A stretch of 64,000 nucleotides of DNA from Isoetes taiwanensis (GCA_021234155.1 JAJEKV010000003.1:9238413-9302412); one strand, 5' to 3'; counted from the first letter of the stretch, positions 1-12,609 are shown. A program made the numbers and translations. The notes: generated from the letters alone by a model not told the origin.

Positions 1-541
1 AATTCTAAAATCCATGCAATTTGTCAACCCTATCCATATTTTTGTTGTTGTATGCCACCTCCATCTTTCTATGGTGGGACACGGCCATTAGAGCCACTTC
101 CATGTTGAAGATATTCTTTAACTTAGTCACGGAAATTACGTGCCTCCCTAATGCCACATCACATTGATGTCTCCATGTCATCCAAAGTGCCACATTAACC
201 ATGGAGGCAATTATGATGCACCTATCAGCTCCGATTAGCAGATTTGGCCAGGCAAGATGAACTTGTTTGATCCCTAGAATCGGGAAAACTCAGCACCAGA
301 ATTCGTAAATCATGAGACAAAAAAAAAAGAGATGCATGAGAGATTCACGTGAGTGGCATCCCAGAGGGCACATATCATCAGTCACAATCCCTTTACGAAG
401 TAATGCTTCTTTAGTACTGAGACCCCCTTGGAGCGTGGTCCACTTAAAGAATTGAAGTTTCTTTGAGCAGATAGATTTTCGTGAATTAGATAGGAGAAGC
501 TTAGCAACCACTGTTGTTATCCAACCTCATCTCTGCTATTA
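1..541 (-). pseudogene. LINE ORF2 fragment with reverse-transcriptase zinc-binding (zf-RVT) domain
   Basis: The minus strand at 290-511 reads as a plant LINE zf-RVT domain. A Trp-rich start (FFKWTTLQGGLSTKEALL) is followed by a KGI..D..CPLGC cluster and ES..HLFFFC, giving the usual Cys/His zinc ligands. The frame at 5-202 continues the terminal region (VALWMTWRHQCDV). This domain ends plant non-LTR ORF2 proteins, after the reverse transcriptase. The sequence is split by stops and has no RT core, so it is a dead remnant. Homologous-looking coding may continue upstream on the minus strand to about 960, but I could not follow it reliably. The left edge is cut by the window. Confidence 0.7.
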
Positions 542-1744
542 GTGGAGTTTCGACACTACAGAAAGGACGATACATACTGGCCACACTGTATTTTTTTTCC
601 CTACACCACACAATGCTTCCTTAGGACCTGGCACACTCGAGCACTTTTTGGCATTTCTCAAGGTCTCTTGCAGCACCTATCTGTCTCCTTTCCCTGAGGG
701 AGACCTTTCTTATGAACTCGTGTATTTCAGAAGATACTGAAATTCCCAGCCTCATTAGAAACATTGGGTGGGAAGCATAAAGAGATTACCTCCCTCAAAG
801 CCTAGAGTATTCTTCTCATTATAAGGGAAGTACGTGGAGCCACTTTAAAATCATAAAAGAAGGGCCCTAGCTCATCTCTAGGAAGAGATGGCTTGCCTTT
901 GATCTTGCATTGATTGAGCCAGTGTTTAACAAATACCACGGCTGGGGATGAGTCATCTTGAAGTACATGCCAAATAAATTTGGCTGCAAGTGCTTGTGCC
1001 TGTAGAAAAGTGTCTTTACAATCTAGTCCCCCATCTCTCTTGTCTCTATATAGCTCTAATGATACTACTTTGCTGATTCCAAATGAACTTTCTAATAATG
1101 ACCTGTATATTCCACTTTTAGCATCGAATTATGCTCGAGTCAATGTGGGTCCCAAGGTCTGAAAATGAATGGGCTGATTATCTTTCAAAGATTGAAAATC
1201 TCGAAAATGTTTTGGCTTATGTATGTTTTTTAGCCACTTCACTTCGGCCATTGTTGTTTATTGATACATAGAGTCTCCCACTGCCTGTGCTTCGTGACCA
1301 GGTACATTCTATTCAAACTGAGGGGAGTACGACTGCTACCTCCATGATTGCCTATCTCGAAATGAATGCAACTCCTACAGTTGATCACTGACTCAGTTAC
1401 AAATATCCTGTAAGAGGTCCGTGAGGATTGCTAACGACTCAGGACAAGCATTAGAGTCAGATACATGCACACAAAAAAAGAAGTATTTTGAGGTGGGCTT
1501 GAAGACATCTCCAGAGCATGATCAACAACCTCAGCATCAGCCTAATGAACTTGACTAGTAATCCTCATCACCTGATGCCTGAACCCTGAACTTGAGAATA
1601 ATAAGGGATGTGGAGACAGAGGCAGACGACCATTTGAATATGAATGAGGCAATGCAATTCTTTAATGATAGCATGCATGTGAAGGTAGATGGAGAGTGGG
1701 AGCGGTAAAAACTTATCGTCGTTCACCATCTTTTAGTTTTTTTT
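542..1744. other. No confident gene; degraded sequence
   Basis: I see no convincing coding region on either strand. The first 400 bases may belong to the upstream part of the flanking minus-strand LINE remnant. The rest is ordinary AT-rich sequence. Confidence 0.4.
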
Positions 1745-1832
1745 CATGATGCTCTCAGCCGGCTCTACGTCCTAAAGCATAGAAACCACCTCAATGGGTT
1801 TAGTTTCTCAGTGCAAGAGGACCTATCCGTTC
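1745..1832 (+). pseudogene. LINE ORF1-like fragment
   Basis: The plus strand encodes HDALSRLYVLKHRNHLNG followed by FSFSVQEDL. This closely matches the segment at about 32,280-32,380 (QDALSRLHILRHGNHLKG, then TTFSVQEDL). That arrangement resembles the C-terminal domain of L1-type ORF1 RNA-binding proteins. Only about 30 residues remain before the frame is lost. Confidence 0.5.
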
Positions 1833-1878
1833 TTCAAGCGAATTTAGGAAGCAGTCTACAGGGGAGGACCAACAATTA

Positions 1879-1911
1879 TATCTATCTATCTATCTATCTC
1901 TATGTCTGTCT
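1879..1911. repeat. TCTA microsatellite passing into TGTC
   Basis: A run of TATC units followed by TGTC units. It lies about 45 bases downstream of the LINE ORF1-like fragment, so it could be a decayed retrotransposon tail. Confidence 0.8.
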
Positions 1912-3718
1912 GTCCCATGGCACTACAAATAATAAAAAATTGTCTGGAAATAAATAGATGCAAATTGTGGGAGAGAGGGTAATGCAAGTTATAGATACCA
2001 AAGTTTTATGTTCTCGAGATGGATTCTTGTAATACGCTTGTCATTCCTTAAATCAACCTCTGGTAGTTTATCCGGGTCACATAGGACCTTATCTTCTTCT
2101 TTTTCCTCTTTGCATCTAGAAAATGACATTTATACTTTACATGTTGATTCTTTGATTATTGAATATGAAGCAACAAATAAACATACATATTTTCCCTTTC
2201 AAAAACATAAAACAACGTTATAGATTGCTTAGACATGAAAATACAAGAAACATTGTACAAAATGTTGTTGTTAGAATAGGGAATATACTATATCCTTTAA
2301 TGTATTCTAATGTTGTACTTGCTTCTAACCTAGCTGATTTGTCTTTTGGAATATACTTTTGATCAAATAATGTATTTTGAGTATCATATGATAGGCCCAA
2401 TCCGAAAAAAGAAGAAGATATGTAGCCAAACCTAGATCATGTCTTGTTAATTGCATGTGCTCTGTTTACTTACAAGAAAGAATATGTATAGTCAAAGGTG
2501 TATGCCATACCTACAATTTTTAATACTAGAGGTAATGAGTTGTAATAAACCGTAGATGCTTCAAAGAAACACATGTAACACCAATGGTTTTATTTGGATG
2601 CTTCCAACTTATGAACTTCAGATATTTACTAGTTTTAATGGACTCCTTGGTCAATGACATCATGTGGCCCCATGAATTCTATGGCAGTGCTCCAAATGCC
2701 ATCCAGAACAAGCATTTCAAAATCATCTGAGAGGTGCTTCTTAATGAACTCACATTTAACAAAAACTTCTTCCACTCTACTGCTAGCTTCTTTTCTTAAT
2801 CTCCATATCAGCCAATGCATCTACATCTAGTTGATTTTTTGATGAATTTGATATGTGTCACAACTCCTTCTATTATTCTCCTTCGTCATTTCTGTTCAAG
2901 CACAAAGAAAAGCAGAGGCAGTATGCTGCACACGGGCAGAAGCAAGTGAGGTAGTAGGAGCAAGAGACCCGACTAGAACAGGCAAAGCAAGAACATGGAC
3001 AGGGGCAGCAGCGACATTAGCTGCAGTTGTAGTGACAGCAGGAGCTTCACCAGAAGGACCTTGAGACATTGCAGCAACATGATGCAATGCGTATATGAAC
3101 TCAGCGTTTGCCAGTCCAAAGATCTGCATCTTGTCTCGAATCAGTCTTGTGGCTTCCTCTGGCAGCGAATGTTCGTAAACTGATCCAACGCTTCGTTGCA
3201 TGACACTTGTCGTGTCGGCGTGAGAACTTGATCAACATACAGAGAATTCCCCTTCAGTTGTTTGTGCTAACATAATGTGGCTTCTCGTAACAGTGCATCT
3301 GCAACTGTAAATGTGATAATACGTGGGTGGTCAAGGCACTGAGGGCCATGTTGGCTCGTCCTAATAATATGTGCGGATGCCTACAATGTCATTGTGAAAG
3401 AGGACTAGAGTTTGGAGGCATTTAATGAGGTTCTTCTCTACTTCCTCTAGAATCTCACGGACTACATGATATTATGGCTCTTCCATCTTAGCTCATGTCG
3501 TTCTTTGATCTTCGGATCAATGTCGATTCTTTCGGCAGATGCTGAGTGTTGTGATGTCTATGAGATGTGGATTGTGGTCGCCGTTGAGGGCATTGCGACG
3601 TTGCAGACGTCATGTCTGTCTGGGCTGACGTCACACTGGCATTTGAACATGTGCAGCTGCCGAAGTACGTGGGGTGGCCTCCCCTTTCTGAAGTTGGGAC
3701 CTTAGCCTCCCCCTAAGC
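1912..3718. other. No recognised gene
   Basis: AT-rich non-coding sequence up to about 2.8 kb. The open minus-strand frame at 2,896-3,201 has an Ala/Val-rich C-terminal half and could be a decayed gag-like sequence, but I recognise no domain. Confidence 0.4.
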
Positions 3719-3743
3719 ACACGCGCGCGCGCACTCACACACA

Positions 3744-3781
<38 letters not shown>
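3719..3781. repeat. CG/CA dinucleotide microsatellite
   Basis: A (CG)n stretch passes into (CA)n, about 60 bases in total. Confidence 0.9.
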
Positions 3782-3785
<4 letters not shown>

Positions 3786-3849
3786 AAATATTGGTGCTAA
3801 CAAACATAGAATATATGAATGGGTCAAAGAAAAAACACTGGCAAGGATC

Positions 3850-4270
3850 TTGCATAGCCCTGGAGTGAAAATGCTTCACTATAGGGAGAAGATGAATCCA
3901 GCTTTGCAAGAAATTAGCTACTTAAATGAGAGCATCTCCATGTGTGCAATATGTAGAATGTGGTTAAGTGCACACCACCTGGGAGTGGAAGTAGGACGAT
4001 GGTATAATGTACCACGAGAATACCGAAGATGCAGATTGTGGGGGCAGATCAAGTAGAAGATGAAGAACACGCAACCATTCATTGTCCAGCATACCAAATT
4101 CTGAGAGGTATCCTTGGCATATACATAAGCAACATGCAACAGCTTTTTGATTTGCCAGCTGCAATAGCTGGTAGTTTCCTGATTGATATGATGCAGTTGA
4201 GAGATGCAGGAATTAAGGCTATAGAAAATTACTTGACAGACGAGGAAAGAATAGAATAGAATAGAATAGG
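3850..4270 (+). pseudogene. LINE ORF2 C-terminus running directly into a GAATA tail
   Basis: The plus strand carries the C-terminal region of a non-LTR ORF2. The order is YREKMNPAL, a HHLGVEVGRWYNVPREYR stretch, then after one frameshift near 4,035 the zinc-type motif VEDEEHATIHCPAY. The same order (H..E.GRW..VP.E.R.C..C...VEDE.H) occurs at 33.1-33.25 kb on the minus strand. The frame ends at a stop inside the first units of a GAATA repeat (4,245-4,270), so the 3' untranslated region is minimal. The N-terminal part is missing, consistent with 5' truncation. The frameshift shows that it is inactive. Confidence 0.7.
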
Positions 4271-4377
4271 TTTTTTAGCCCCATGAAGGTTTGTCAGATG
4301 ATAACTAAGAGTATATATTACGTAATTGGTCTTACAGACCTGATGGTCTCAGAAGACGCAATAGTTCACTTCACTTC

Positions 4378-4478
4378 ACTTCTCTCCCTGCCTCCCTCTC
4401 CCCCCCCCCCACCACACACACACAGACGCAGATGCAGACACAGACACACGTGCGTGTGCGTGCGCGCTCATTTACCAT
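4378..4478. repeat. Compound microsatellite (CTTCA, C-run, CA, GCAGA, TGCG)
   Basis: Low-complexity stretch moving from CTTCA units through poly-C, CA and CAGA units to a GTGCGTGCGC run. Confidence 0.85.
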
Positions 4479-4540
4479 ATGTCTTTTTTGACTTATTATC
4501 CTAGGCCTTACCATCATAATATGCAGCTCATGTTGTCAAC

Positions 4541-4570
4541 CCTTTTTTTTTTTTTTTTTTGGGGGGGGGA
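4541..4570. repeat. Poly-T/poly-G homopolymer pair
   Basis: About 20 T are followed by about 9 G. Sequence accuracy is likely to be poor here. Confidence 0.85.
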
Positions 4571-6158
4571 AGGGCGATGGGTTCTTAGGGGAATGGTTCT
4601 CAAAAGTAAATAAAGAAGAGAAGAGCATAAGGTTTATGAAGAGGAAAAATAGGAGATAAATAGATAGATGGTATTTTAAATAGATATATAATATTTTAAC
4701 ATCCACGCGAAGCCGTAGCTTATAGAACACTCTATAGCACACTCAGATGGACGCTGCCCCACCACTACTATACATGGTTGATCCCCCCATCAGCTTTACA
4801 AGAATGTATGAGCACTTTCACAATGAGGCTTTGAACCTGTGACCTTGGGTATGACAGGAAAAATGTTTTAATTTGGTCTGAGAAGAAAAAAATCGAATTG
4901 AATCGAATTCTATTCTATCATCTATAGAGGCCAAAAGTTCTATGGGACCCAAATTCAAGAAAAATCCATTCCTCTCTAGGATTAAAAGCCCTGCCCTGAA
5001 AGGTTTCTTGTTATAAATGTCCTAGACAGTGGTTAATTTTATCAATATTATTCTCCTAGGTATACACAGCAGTATGATTAATTCATTAAAGATGACTTGC
5101 TAGGTTGCTCTATTAAATCTTTTTCTATATTTGAAGGCTTATTACTTTTAGATATAAAATGCAAGTAGATTTGAGGTTCAATTCATCTCACTCCATTCAT
5201 GGATAGTCCCAGGATTTGTAATGCTAGTAGGATCTTGATATGGGATGTGCAATTATCATATATTATATAACTAGCTATAGTTTTGTGATCAGACATTTTG
5301 TCATCAAGAGAACAAAAAGGCTAATCTTATTTAAGAAAATATTGCTAAATAGTAAATGTACTACACCCAAGGCAAATGGATTGAAGTCAATGTTAGAACT
5401 AGTTTAGCACTTTTTATGTCCTTATTCAAATTCTTATCTCGGTGATTTGATACAATATGCTCTAGTTAGCCATTTTCTATATAGAACTCTAATCTTCCAA
5501 CCAGATAGTTTTGTTTTTTTTTTTTTTTTTTTTTTTTTTTTGGGGAGGGTTCTATGAAGTAAGAAGCTTTCAAAATATAAAATGAACTCAATGGTGTGTA
5601 ATTATTATTGTAACTTATAGGCATCTATCAACATGCAAAAGTTACCTGATCAAGATGAAGAAACGGCTCCATACTCTTGAAATCATAATATTCAATTTTG
5701 TCATGGGAAAAAAACTAGAGGCTCTTGCAAAGCCAATCCCTTGGATAAATATTGCACACTGCATAACGTATAATATTATTTCAGGACTACAATGGCTTGC
5801 AACAAGCAAAGTTCCACTATGATATGCTTGACATTAGGAAGCTAACAAGGAAAGAAAATAGTTAATTCTCTGGAATAACTGTGGAGACCTGCATTTTATT
5901 CATATAGAAGAAACACCAGATCTTACTGTCACTATTACTAAGAAACACTTGTGTATCTACTTGCCTAATGAATGATATGTGAAAAAGCTTCTATCAATAA
6001 TTGATGTCTAAGTCTTGATTAATAGCTTAACCACCTGCATCTTTGTGCCTTCAATACATATAGAACCAAGAATTTTGGATTTTAGGGGTGACGGGTTAAC
6101 AAAAAAAGAGCATTGGTCATAACTATGTGGCGGAAGCATGAGAGAACAATGAATTAGA
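4571..6158. other. No recognised gene
   Basis: AT-rich sequence with a long T-run at 5,513-5,540. No coding region or structured element was recognised. Confidence 0.5.
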
Positions 6159-6737
6159 ATGATTGAAATTCTGATACAATTTATGTCCGCGCGTGTGCCT
6201 CCAACTTTTTCTGTTCAGTACCTAAAGACTCAACCTCTTGCATCTTCCACTACTACCCCTTCTCTTGTTTCTTCGCCTTCATCCACAATCTCCCTTACTA
6301 TGTCTCCTATAATTTATACTTCGGTTACTACTTCTCCTATATGTACATCTTTTGTTGTCTCTCTTTCTGTAAGTTCTCTCCCGATCTTGGTATCTCATCT
6401 TGTGTCCTCTTCATGTCAGCCATCTTCAACATTTACTGCACCTCTAACCACATCTTGTGTGCAAGACAATGTAGCACCTAGTATGCTGGTTGTGGCATCA
6501 CATGCTATGGAGAAATCTCATTTTACACAGGTGGAAGCTCCAATACCTTCTTCTGCAATTGTTCCTTTCGCCTTCAGTGCAGTTAGATCTGCTAGATGCA
6601 ATGGACAAGTTAAGGGTCATAATGATGGTTGGACGCATGTTTCACTTAAGAAGGCAGCTCGACAAAAACGAGCTCCAATGGTTCATATTAGAATCAGAGG
6701 TTTATTTGCACATAGTAAATCCGAGTCTCCCAGTTAG
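6159..6737 (+). pseudogene. Possible LINE ORF1/gag-like C-terminal remnant, Ser/Thr-rich
   Basis: This open frame of about 190 codons is dominated by Ser, Thr and Pro. It ends with a short basic motif, NDGWTHVSLKKAARQKR. That ending resembles the 'DGW..V..KK..R' terminus of plant LINE ORF1 or gag-like proteins. No zinc knuckle is visible. It may equally be a fortuitous frame, and I assign no function. An AT-rich run follows at 6,840-6,890. Confidence 0.3.
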
Positions 6738-7315
6738 CTTCATACAAAGGGGCTCTTTTTCCTCTGCGTTTTAGACCTGTATCTGAGACACATGTATTTA
6801 TTTTCATGATTTAATGATGAATATATCTGTCGTCCTTCAAATTTTTTTATTTTTATTTTTTATTTTTTTTTTTATTTTTTATTATGTATTTGCACTAAGG
6901 GATGAACTTAGCCAATGTGCATAAACACTGATGTATTTTTCAAAGCATGGTGGTGGCTTCCTAAGGAATAATGGCTGTGTATAATAATGGTGAAGATATG
7001 GGCCATACAATAAGGTTTTGCATATTATTTTTGACATTGCCCAAAGGTTGTCTTTAGCAAATAATCTCTTATGGGAGACAAAATGGTTTTTATTTTTTAA
7101 AGTTGCCAAATGTTATGGCAAAGACACATTTACCCTAATATACTGCTCAGAGCATCAGAAAAGCAGGCGGATATGGTCAAAAGCGCGTTGCCAAAATTTA
7201 TGGCAGCTCCTCTAGACCTAATAATAAATATGTGCCGGTAAAGAACAGATGTGGTCAGATTGACCCATATAGAATTTTGGACTGCATAAGCTTATGTTTT
7301 TCCGGATACCCTAAG

Positions 7316-7474
7316 CTAGAGCAGCCTTCTCCAGCGGCCAGTTTTGAATGGGTTAATTCCAGCATATGCCTTGATGTTTTGACGTTCCTTGAGCAAAGTT
7401 TCATATCTATCCGGGTCTCTGTTAACACCTACGGATTCAGTAGCAGAGCTCCAATGCAAAATGGCTGGAGGTTG
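7316..7474 (-). CDS. Clean terminal-exon-like reading frame, function not recognised
   Basis: On the minus strand a TCTGCAG acceptor is followed by 52 uninterrupted codons and a TAG. The product contains VNRDPDRYETLLKERQNIK and AGINPFKTGRWRRLL, with coding-like composition and no stops. I do not recognise the family. It lies on the same strand as, and downstream of, the DUF3754 exons at 12-18.5 kb. It could be the last exon of that gene, but nothing links them directly. It could also be a gene fragment carried by a transposon. Confidence 0.35.
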   Translation of the reverse strand, partial: QPPAILHWSSATESVGVNRDPDRYETLLKERQNIKAYAGINPFKTGRWRRLL

Positions 7475-7576
7475 CTGCAGATGCCTTCTGTAGTAAATGG
7501 TTCAGATGGAATGGACAATCGCTCAGATAATCCAGTTCTCAAGAACTTTGTTTTAGTTTTCCCTTCTAATGCAAAG

Positions 7577-7751
7577 GGTTATGCCATTATATGGATGAGG
7601 ATCTGGCCAAAATCGTGGCTTCAATGGCAGAGATGACAGAATGGGTTACCAAAAAATGTATTATCGTTCAACAGCAAATGCCAGGAGATCATATATCTGC
7701 TCAAATGCCAACTTGACACAAGATTCAGAGGAAGATCTCCATAACTTACAG
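7577..7751 (+). pseudogene. Exon-like fragment, unrecognised
   Basis: The plus strand reads YMDEDLAKIVASMAEMTEW then VTKKCIIVQQQM. After one frameshift it continues as LTQDSEEDLHNLQ up to a possible donor (CAG|GTTCTT). It looks protein-like, but the shift and lack of a recognised family leave it uncertain. It overlaps no confident minus-strand exon. Confidence 0.2.
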
Positions 7752-8613
7752 GTTCTTTTAATCTGTTTCCAGATTTTGGCTTTCATAATATACAAGGCAT
7801 TTGATTTGTTCTATTTAATAGGAACATCTAGTCTCCTTTTGTTTGGGGTTGTTAGATAGAACCCTGTAATGCTGAGCATGGATATGTCTACATGAATAAC
7901 ATCTCGTTCATATCCTTTACAAGAATAGTGCAGACGAAATACCGGTGCAGATAAAATATCAGATATGTATCTTTGCAGGGTGAATATTTAGACAAGAATT
8001 ACATGCCTATCTAGATCACACTAATACACTTAGACATTGGCCTCATGATCACTTGCTTATGAGCCATGTGATAGAAAGTGATGTAAGATAAGCTCATTAA
8101 GTGCTGGCAGATGTCTATGCAGTTGCATTTTTTCTCCATGTATTCTTTTAGCTATTTTCAACTGGCAGGGCAAGAGGCACAATGGGTAATCAGTGAAGAG
8201 CTGAAAATCCCAATGTACCTTTTGGCCCTTGCCCTGATACCATTAACATGCTAACAGGGTATTGATTGGCTGCAGGTACGGGATTTTCTTCCCATTGTTC
8301 CCTTTGCTTTTCTAGGTTGGATTTGGCTACAAGAAGGATGGAGAAATGGATCACTAATTTTGCGGGACTCGTCTCTAGGAAATCTAAATGGCAAAAGCAT
8401 CACCTAAACAGGGTTAAAACTACTTTCATGTAAATTTTGCTTTCTAGTCTATTTTTAAGATTGAGAATGCTTAAAACTTCTACATAGCTACTGGTCTATT
8501 GGATCTTTTACATAAATGAGCAGAATTTGAGATAGGTCTAAGGCTTGATCCTATTGTACAAAAGAAACATATGACTTCAGATTTTAATTCAAGTCTAGCA
8601 TAGATATTGGCCA

Positions 8614-8742
8614 TGAATATGTAGCATAATAACAGGGGGTTTTCTTTGTGTTTTTGTACGCTTTTCACAAAGGTTTTCCTAAGATTTCATGGCGTATTCA
8701 AATGGATGTACTAATGCGTACATCTAGAGTGCACTATTTCTT
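8614..8742. repeat. Dispersed repeat shared with the left end of the Copia-internal insertion
   Basis: This segment matches 57,345-57,470 in direct orientation over about 125 bases. Shared blocks include AACAGGGGGTT, TTTTTGTACGCTTTTCAC and TGTACTAATGCGTACATC. The other copy sits at the edge of a large insertion, so both are probably ends of one transposon family. Confidence 0.65.
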
Positions 8743-9214
8743 AGTCGTTGATTTAGCCTTTTTTTTTCAATGGTCCAACATCGAAGGGCTCACAACAAAA
8801 GCCCTGTTTTTATTTTAGGGGCTGAACATTCAAGCCTCGTGGATAGCATTTTAGGGCCTCCTGGTCCTTCTGGAGAGTTTCTTGCAGTGTGGGGTTAACT
8901 CGATCTGCCTTCTCCCGTCTCTTCCGAATGTATTAATTAGCTTCTTCTTATAAATTTGTTGAAAAAAGAAAGGAAATATAAGCAAGGAAATGGAGCAATC
9001 CCTTGCGTGGGCTTCCAAAATCATACGTCTGCATTGTAAGGTATGCCGCAGATGCAACGGCCACATGATTTATGAGAAGCAGTGCCTCTTGTTTAAATCC
9101 TTAATGGATTTAAAAGCCCAGTATGTGCGTTGGCGGATTGATATCTTTAAAGAGGAAACGAGCTGGAGATGAAATCCTGCAGAGCTGTGCTGCTAAAGAC
9201 GTCAGTTTCATTCT

Positions 9215-9447
9215 ATGAGTGCTCATGCCCTTGCTGCCCTTCAATAATTTGCCCAAGAGCAGCAGCTTTTGCAAAGCGTGGATGTGGCACAGCTATGGTG
9301 CCTGAAAATTGGGGCATGAGCCAGTTTTGGTACGATCCTAACACATCTCAGGCCTTGGCCAAGGAGGTTTATCATCTAACTACTAAAAGTAGCGGCAACG
9401 GAAAAGTGGCCTGTGTTGCATGCCCCTCTCTTTTTGCCCAGATTAAG
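9215..9447 (+). pseudogene. EEF1AKMT1-like protein-lysine methyltransferase, broken N-terminal exon
   Basis: The plus strand encodes MSAHALAALQ, an in-frame TAA (9,245-9,247), then FAQEQQLLQSVDVAQL. After a one-base shift it continues as VPENWGMSQFWYDPNTSQAL, then KVACVACPSLFAQIK, up to a GTTTGT donor at 9,448. The 'ALAAL.EF..EQ ... ENW.LSQFWY ... ACVACPSL' order is characteristic of the N-terminal part of eukaryotic EEF1AKMT1 (eEF1A lysine methyltransferase). The catalytic part (DPPY-type motif) is absent downstream. A stop plus a frameshift and missing exons indicate a pseudogene or a gene fragment carried by another element. Confidence 0.75.
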
Positions 9448-9699
9448 GTTTGTGCCAGGCGTTTTGCAATATATTTTTCTTAGGTTTTTTGTTCAACTGA
9501 CACATCCCATCTCAACTTAAAGCATGTGCAAGCTAAGTCTCATCCTATAAATAGTATCTTTAAAACTTACACTAGTTCTATCATTGAGATATGCTGCCTC
9601 CTGTAGAGGTGGGTTCATCACCTTTTATAGTACTATTTTGTCTCAGGAACGCTCCACAACTTTACTATCTCATGCTCTCCAATCCATTCTTTAAGGCTA

Positions 9700-10640
9700 T
9701 TCTGATTAATACTCAAGCCCTCCAAATCTAAACCCCTTTATGGGCCCATGTTTTTACATCTGCATACCACCCTCTATTGGAGCTTTCCTCCATCCATATT
9801 ATCAAACTACACTTTACATACAAAGGAGAACAATTTGTAAAGAACTTCCACCTCTAGAGTTATCATCTAGTCTCCATTGGCATCATATTATATGTCATCT
9901 ACATCCCCAGTCAACATGGAAAAACTTCTTTTGCATTTTCTCCACTTTCTTCCACATCTCCAATGATAGCCTAGGTCCCCAAACTTTGCATCCACATAAT
10001 ATTATAGACTGCACCAATTAATTTGTAAATTTCCAATATTTGCATTAGCACCTATTTTATGCATAGCACATAGGGCCTTTTAAGTCTTCATTTATTCTTG
10101 TTCTACTGTTTACTTCCAATTAAAACTTTTATTAACTATCAAACTCAAATACTTATGGCGAACAAGCTGCACCTTCTATTCTATTCTATTCTATTTTTTT
10201 TATATCAAAAAGTGTAATGGTCATATTCACAATCATCAATTTTACTTCATAAGAAAGACGAGCAAAACATCAATATGCATATGCATCCCTTCCATACATC
10301 TAGAGTACAATGTCATCTGCATAGAAGGAGCAAGATTGCAAAACCAGCAAGAGACGTGCCCCTGCACCTCCCAACTCCTATATCTAAGTTTCCAGCAAAC
10401 GAAAATGCTAATTGTACTAAAACTTTTTCATACAGAAACTTTAATGCTCCTCTGGAACTCCAAGTTCATTTATTCTTTGCCAAAGATTGGTCCTTCGAAT
10501 TTTATCAAATGCCCTTGTATAATCCACAAATAATACCTATGATTAAATTTACCATGGCGCTGCAAACAACTAAATGGTCAATAGTAGATCTTTTTTGCCT
10601 AAGTCATGCTTCACCAATGGCTTTGATATTTTTCTCCTAT
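9700..10640 (-). pseudogene. LINE reverse-transcriptase fragment (YADD type)
   Basis: On the minus strand the RT blocks appear in order. They are LRQKRSTIDHLV (about 10,580), VDYTRAFDKI then NLWQRINELGVPEEH (about 10,520-10,470), and CSFYADDIVL with the catalytic YADD (about 10,310). The post-RT stretch reads DAKFGDLG. Many frameshifts and stops separate the blocks. A GAATA repeat lies inside the region at 10,170-10,195, and another short one at about 10,993-11,010. It is a decayed, 5'-truncated non-LTR element. Confidence 0.7.
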
Positions 10641-10899
10641 GACCAGTTATTGTATTTAAAACGCAGGACAGTAGCAAAAAGTTTAGAGTGCAAACTATTC
10701 GTGGTCATTATCATGAAAGGGAGGGAGGGATCTCATATGACAGACTTTATTATTCTCATGCAAATATGACGAGGTTTATTCAGGATCTTACTTTCTTAGT
10801 CTTTATTCGCAATCTAAAACCAAGTATAGATGCTTTTCCATTGGCTTTTCTCTCTCTTTCAAGATCACTCAAAAGTCAAGAAGTTTTTTTGACAGTTTA

Positions 10900-11758
10900 C
10901 TCCTGTACTTGGACTAAGTTGTAATACTCTACTTTTCACTTGCTTCAAGCTGGTTACTTTATTTGGAAAAGGAAAAGTTCAGCATCTTCAAAGAATAGAA
11001 TAGAATAGCATCTTCAAAGGCATGGATTTGTATGATGATCAAGTTCCTCGAGATGCTCAAGGCTTATCATTATTCTTTTTGCCTCCTCCTATCAAGTGCT
11101 TGTGATCCTTGATATATGTTTATGTATGCACGCCTAGGTTGCTTCACTCATTGGGTCAAAACATTGCATTTTCATATTGGTGTTTCAAAAAAGTTTTACC
11201 CTTCAACAAAAAAAAGGGGAGGAGGGCATATATCACTCGATTATTTTTTTTTATAAAAATATGATATTATTCTACATTTACGAACAATTTTAATACTTAA
11301 CAAAAGATTTATTCACACTACTAGTTAATTTAGCTTTGGGTTAAGAAATCTAGTTAAGTGTCAGTTAAACTATTTTAAACGATAGTATTAATGGTAATCA
11401 TATTCACACTATAATGGGTTAAGTTAGTAGCTTCACACAAGATTAACCCAAACTTAAAAAAAAAATTAAGTTAAAAGTGACCTCTTTTAGGTCACTTTAA
11501 GGTAATTGTAGTCTACTATCAAAATTCTGATGTGCCACCTGGTTTAATTTAAGATGATTTAACGAGGCATGTACAAACATACTACAGTTAGATCAATTTA
11601 AAGTATGACTTAAATTGGGCATGTGTGAGCACGTTTTATGGGACTATCATTAGGTAAATGTTATCGGAAATCCTTAACGAAGTTTGGTCTGAAGGCAAAA
11701 GCCAACTAACATCAGCTTAACCTAAATGTCAAACTTAACTTAATCTTAACCTAACGAC
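10900..11758. other. No recognised gene
   Basis: AT-rich sequence rich in TTAA-type words. I see no coding region. Confidence 0.4.
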
Positions 11759-11992
11759 GACCCTAGGATATGCAGCTATCTCCAATCTCTTATATGTCTT
11801 CAGATATTGTTTATTATGTTTCATAACTAACTAATTCCTTGATAAAATAAAGAAAAAAAAAGAGACAATAATGATGACCCTAGGATATGTAGCTATCTCC
11901 AATCTCTTATATGTTTTCAGACATTGTTCATTATGTTTAATAACTAACTAATTCCTTGATAAAATAAAGAAAGAAAAAGAGACAACGAAAGA
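11759..11992. repeat. Two-copy tandem duplication, 117-bp unit
   Basis: Both units start with GACCCTAGGATATG and end in a purine-rich AAAGAGACAA stretch. They differ at few positions, so this is a recent local duplication. It lies just downstream of the last DUF3754 exon recognised. Confidence 0.85.
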
Positions 11993-12063
11993 AGTTAAAA
12001 AGATGAAACCATATTTCTAACAACAGCGAAACCAGGGCATCATATATATTTACAAAGCTATAC

Positions 12064-12609
12064 CTTATAATTGCTGGGAGATGCAATTTTTGACATTGCC
12101 TTTCTCATGGAACCTTCAACCTTATCCTTAGATACTAATTTGAAATTTGGAGCATAATTGGTCGTATGCTTGCCAAAATATCTGCTTAGAAGCTTATCAT
12201 CCAACTAGTAAATTTGCAAATGTGTCATGAGAATAGTTGCTACATATAAATGGAAACTAATTTATACATTACCTCTCCATTCCAAAATAGTTCTACTTCA
12301 ATTATATGATTGAATTAGATTCAGTCAGTTAGTGGTTGAGAATGATGAGATCAATTTTCAAATCTATATGCTTTCTATGTATGAGCTAGTCTTAAATAAA
12401 TGCAAAGATATCTCTCTCTTCTTCTTTTTTTTTCTTATATTGAAGATTGCATGTAGCCTGTGGTATGAATGATACCTTTGATTCATCAACTACTACATGA
12501 AGATTAAGCAAATATTGCCCTTCCATAGCTGTTTTCACCTCTGCATCATTGAGCATTCTGAAATTGCATCTTTCCATCATCTAGGACAAAAAACAAATTA
12601 GGTAAGAAT

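Noticed and set aside
2896-3201. Ala/Val-rich minus-strand ORF as a gene
   Set aside because: No start context, domain or neighbouring exon; composition could be fortuitous or a remnant of a gag-like sequence.
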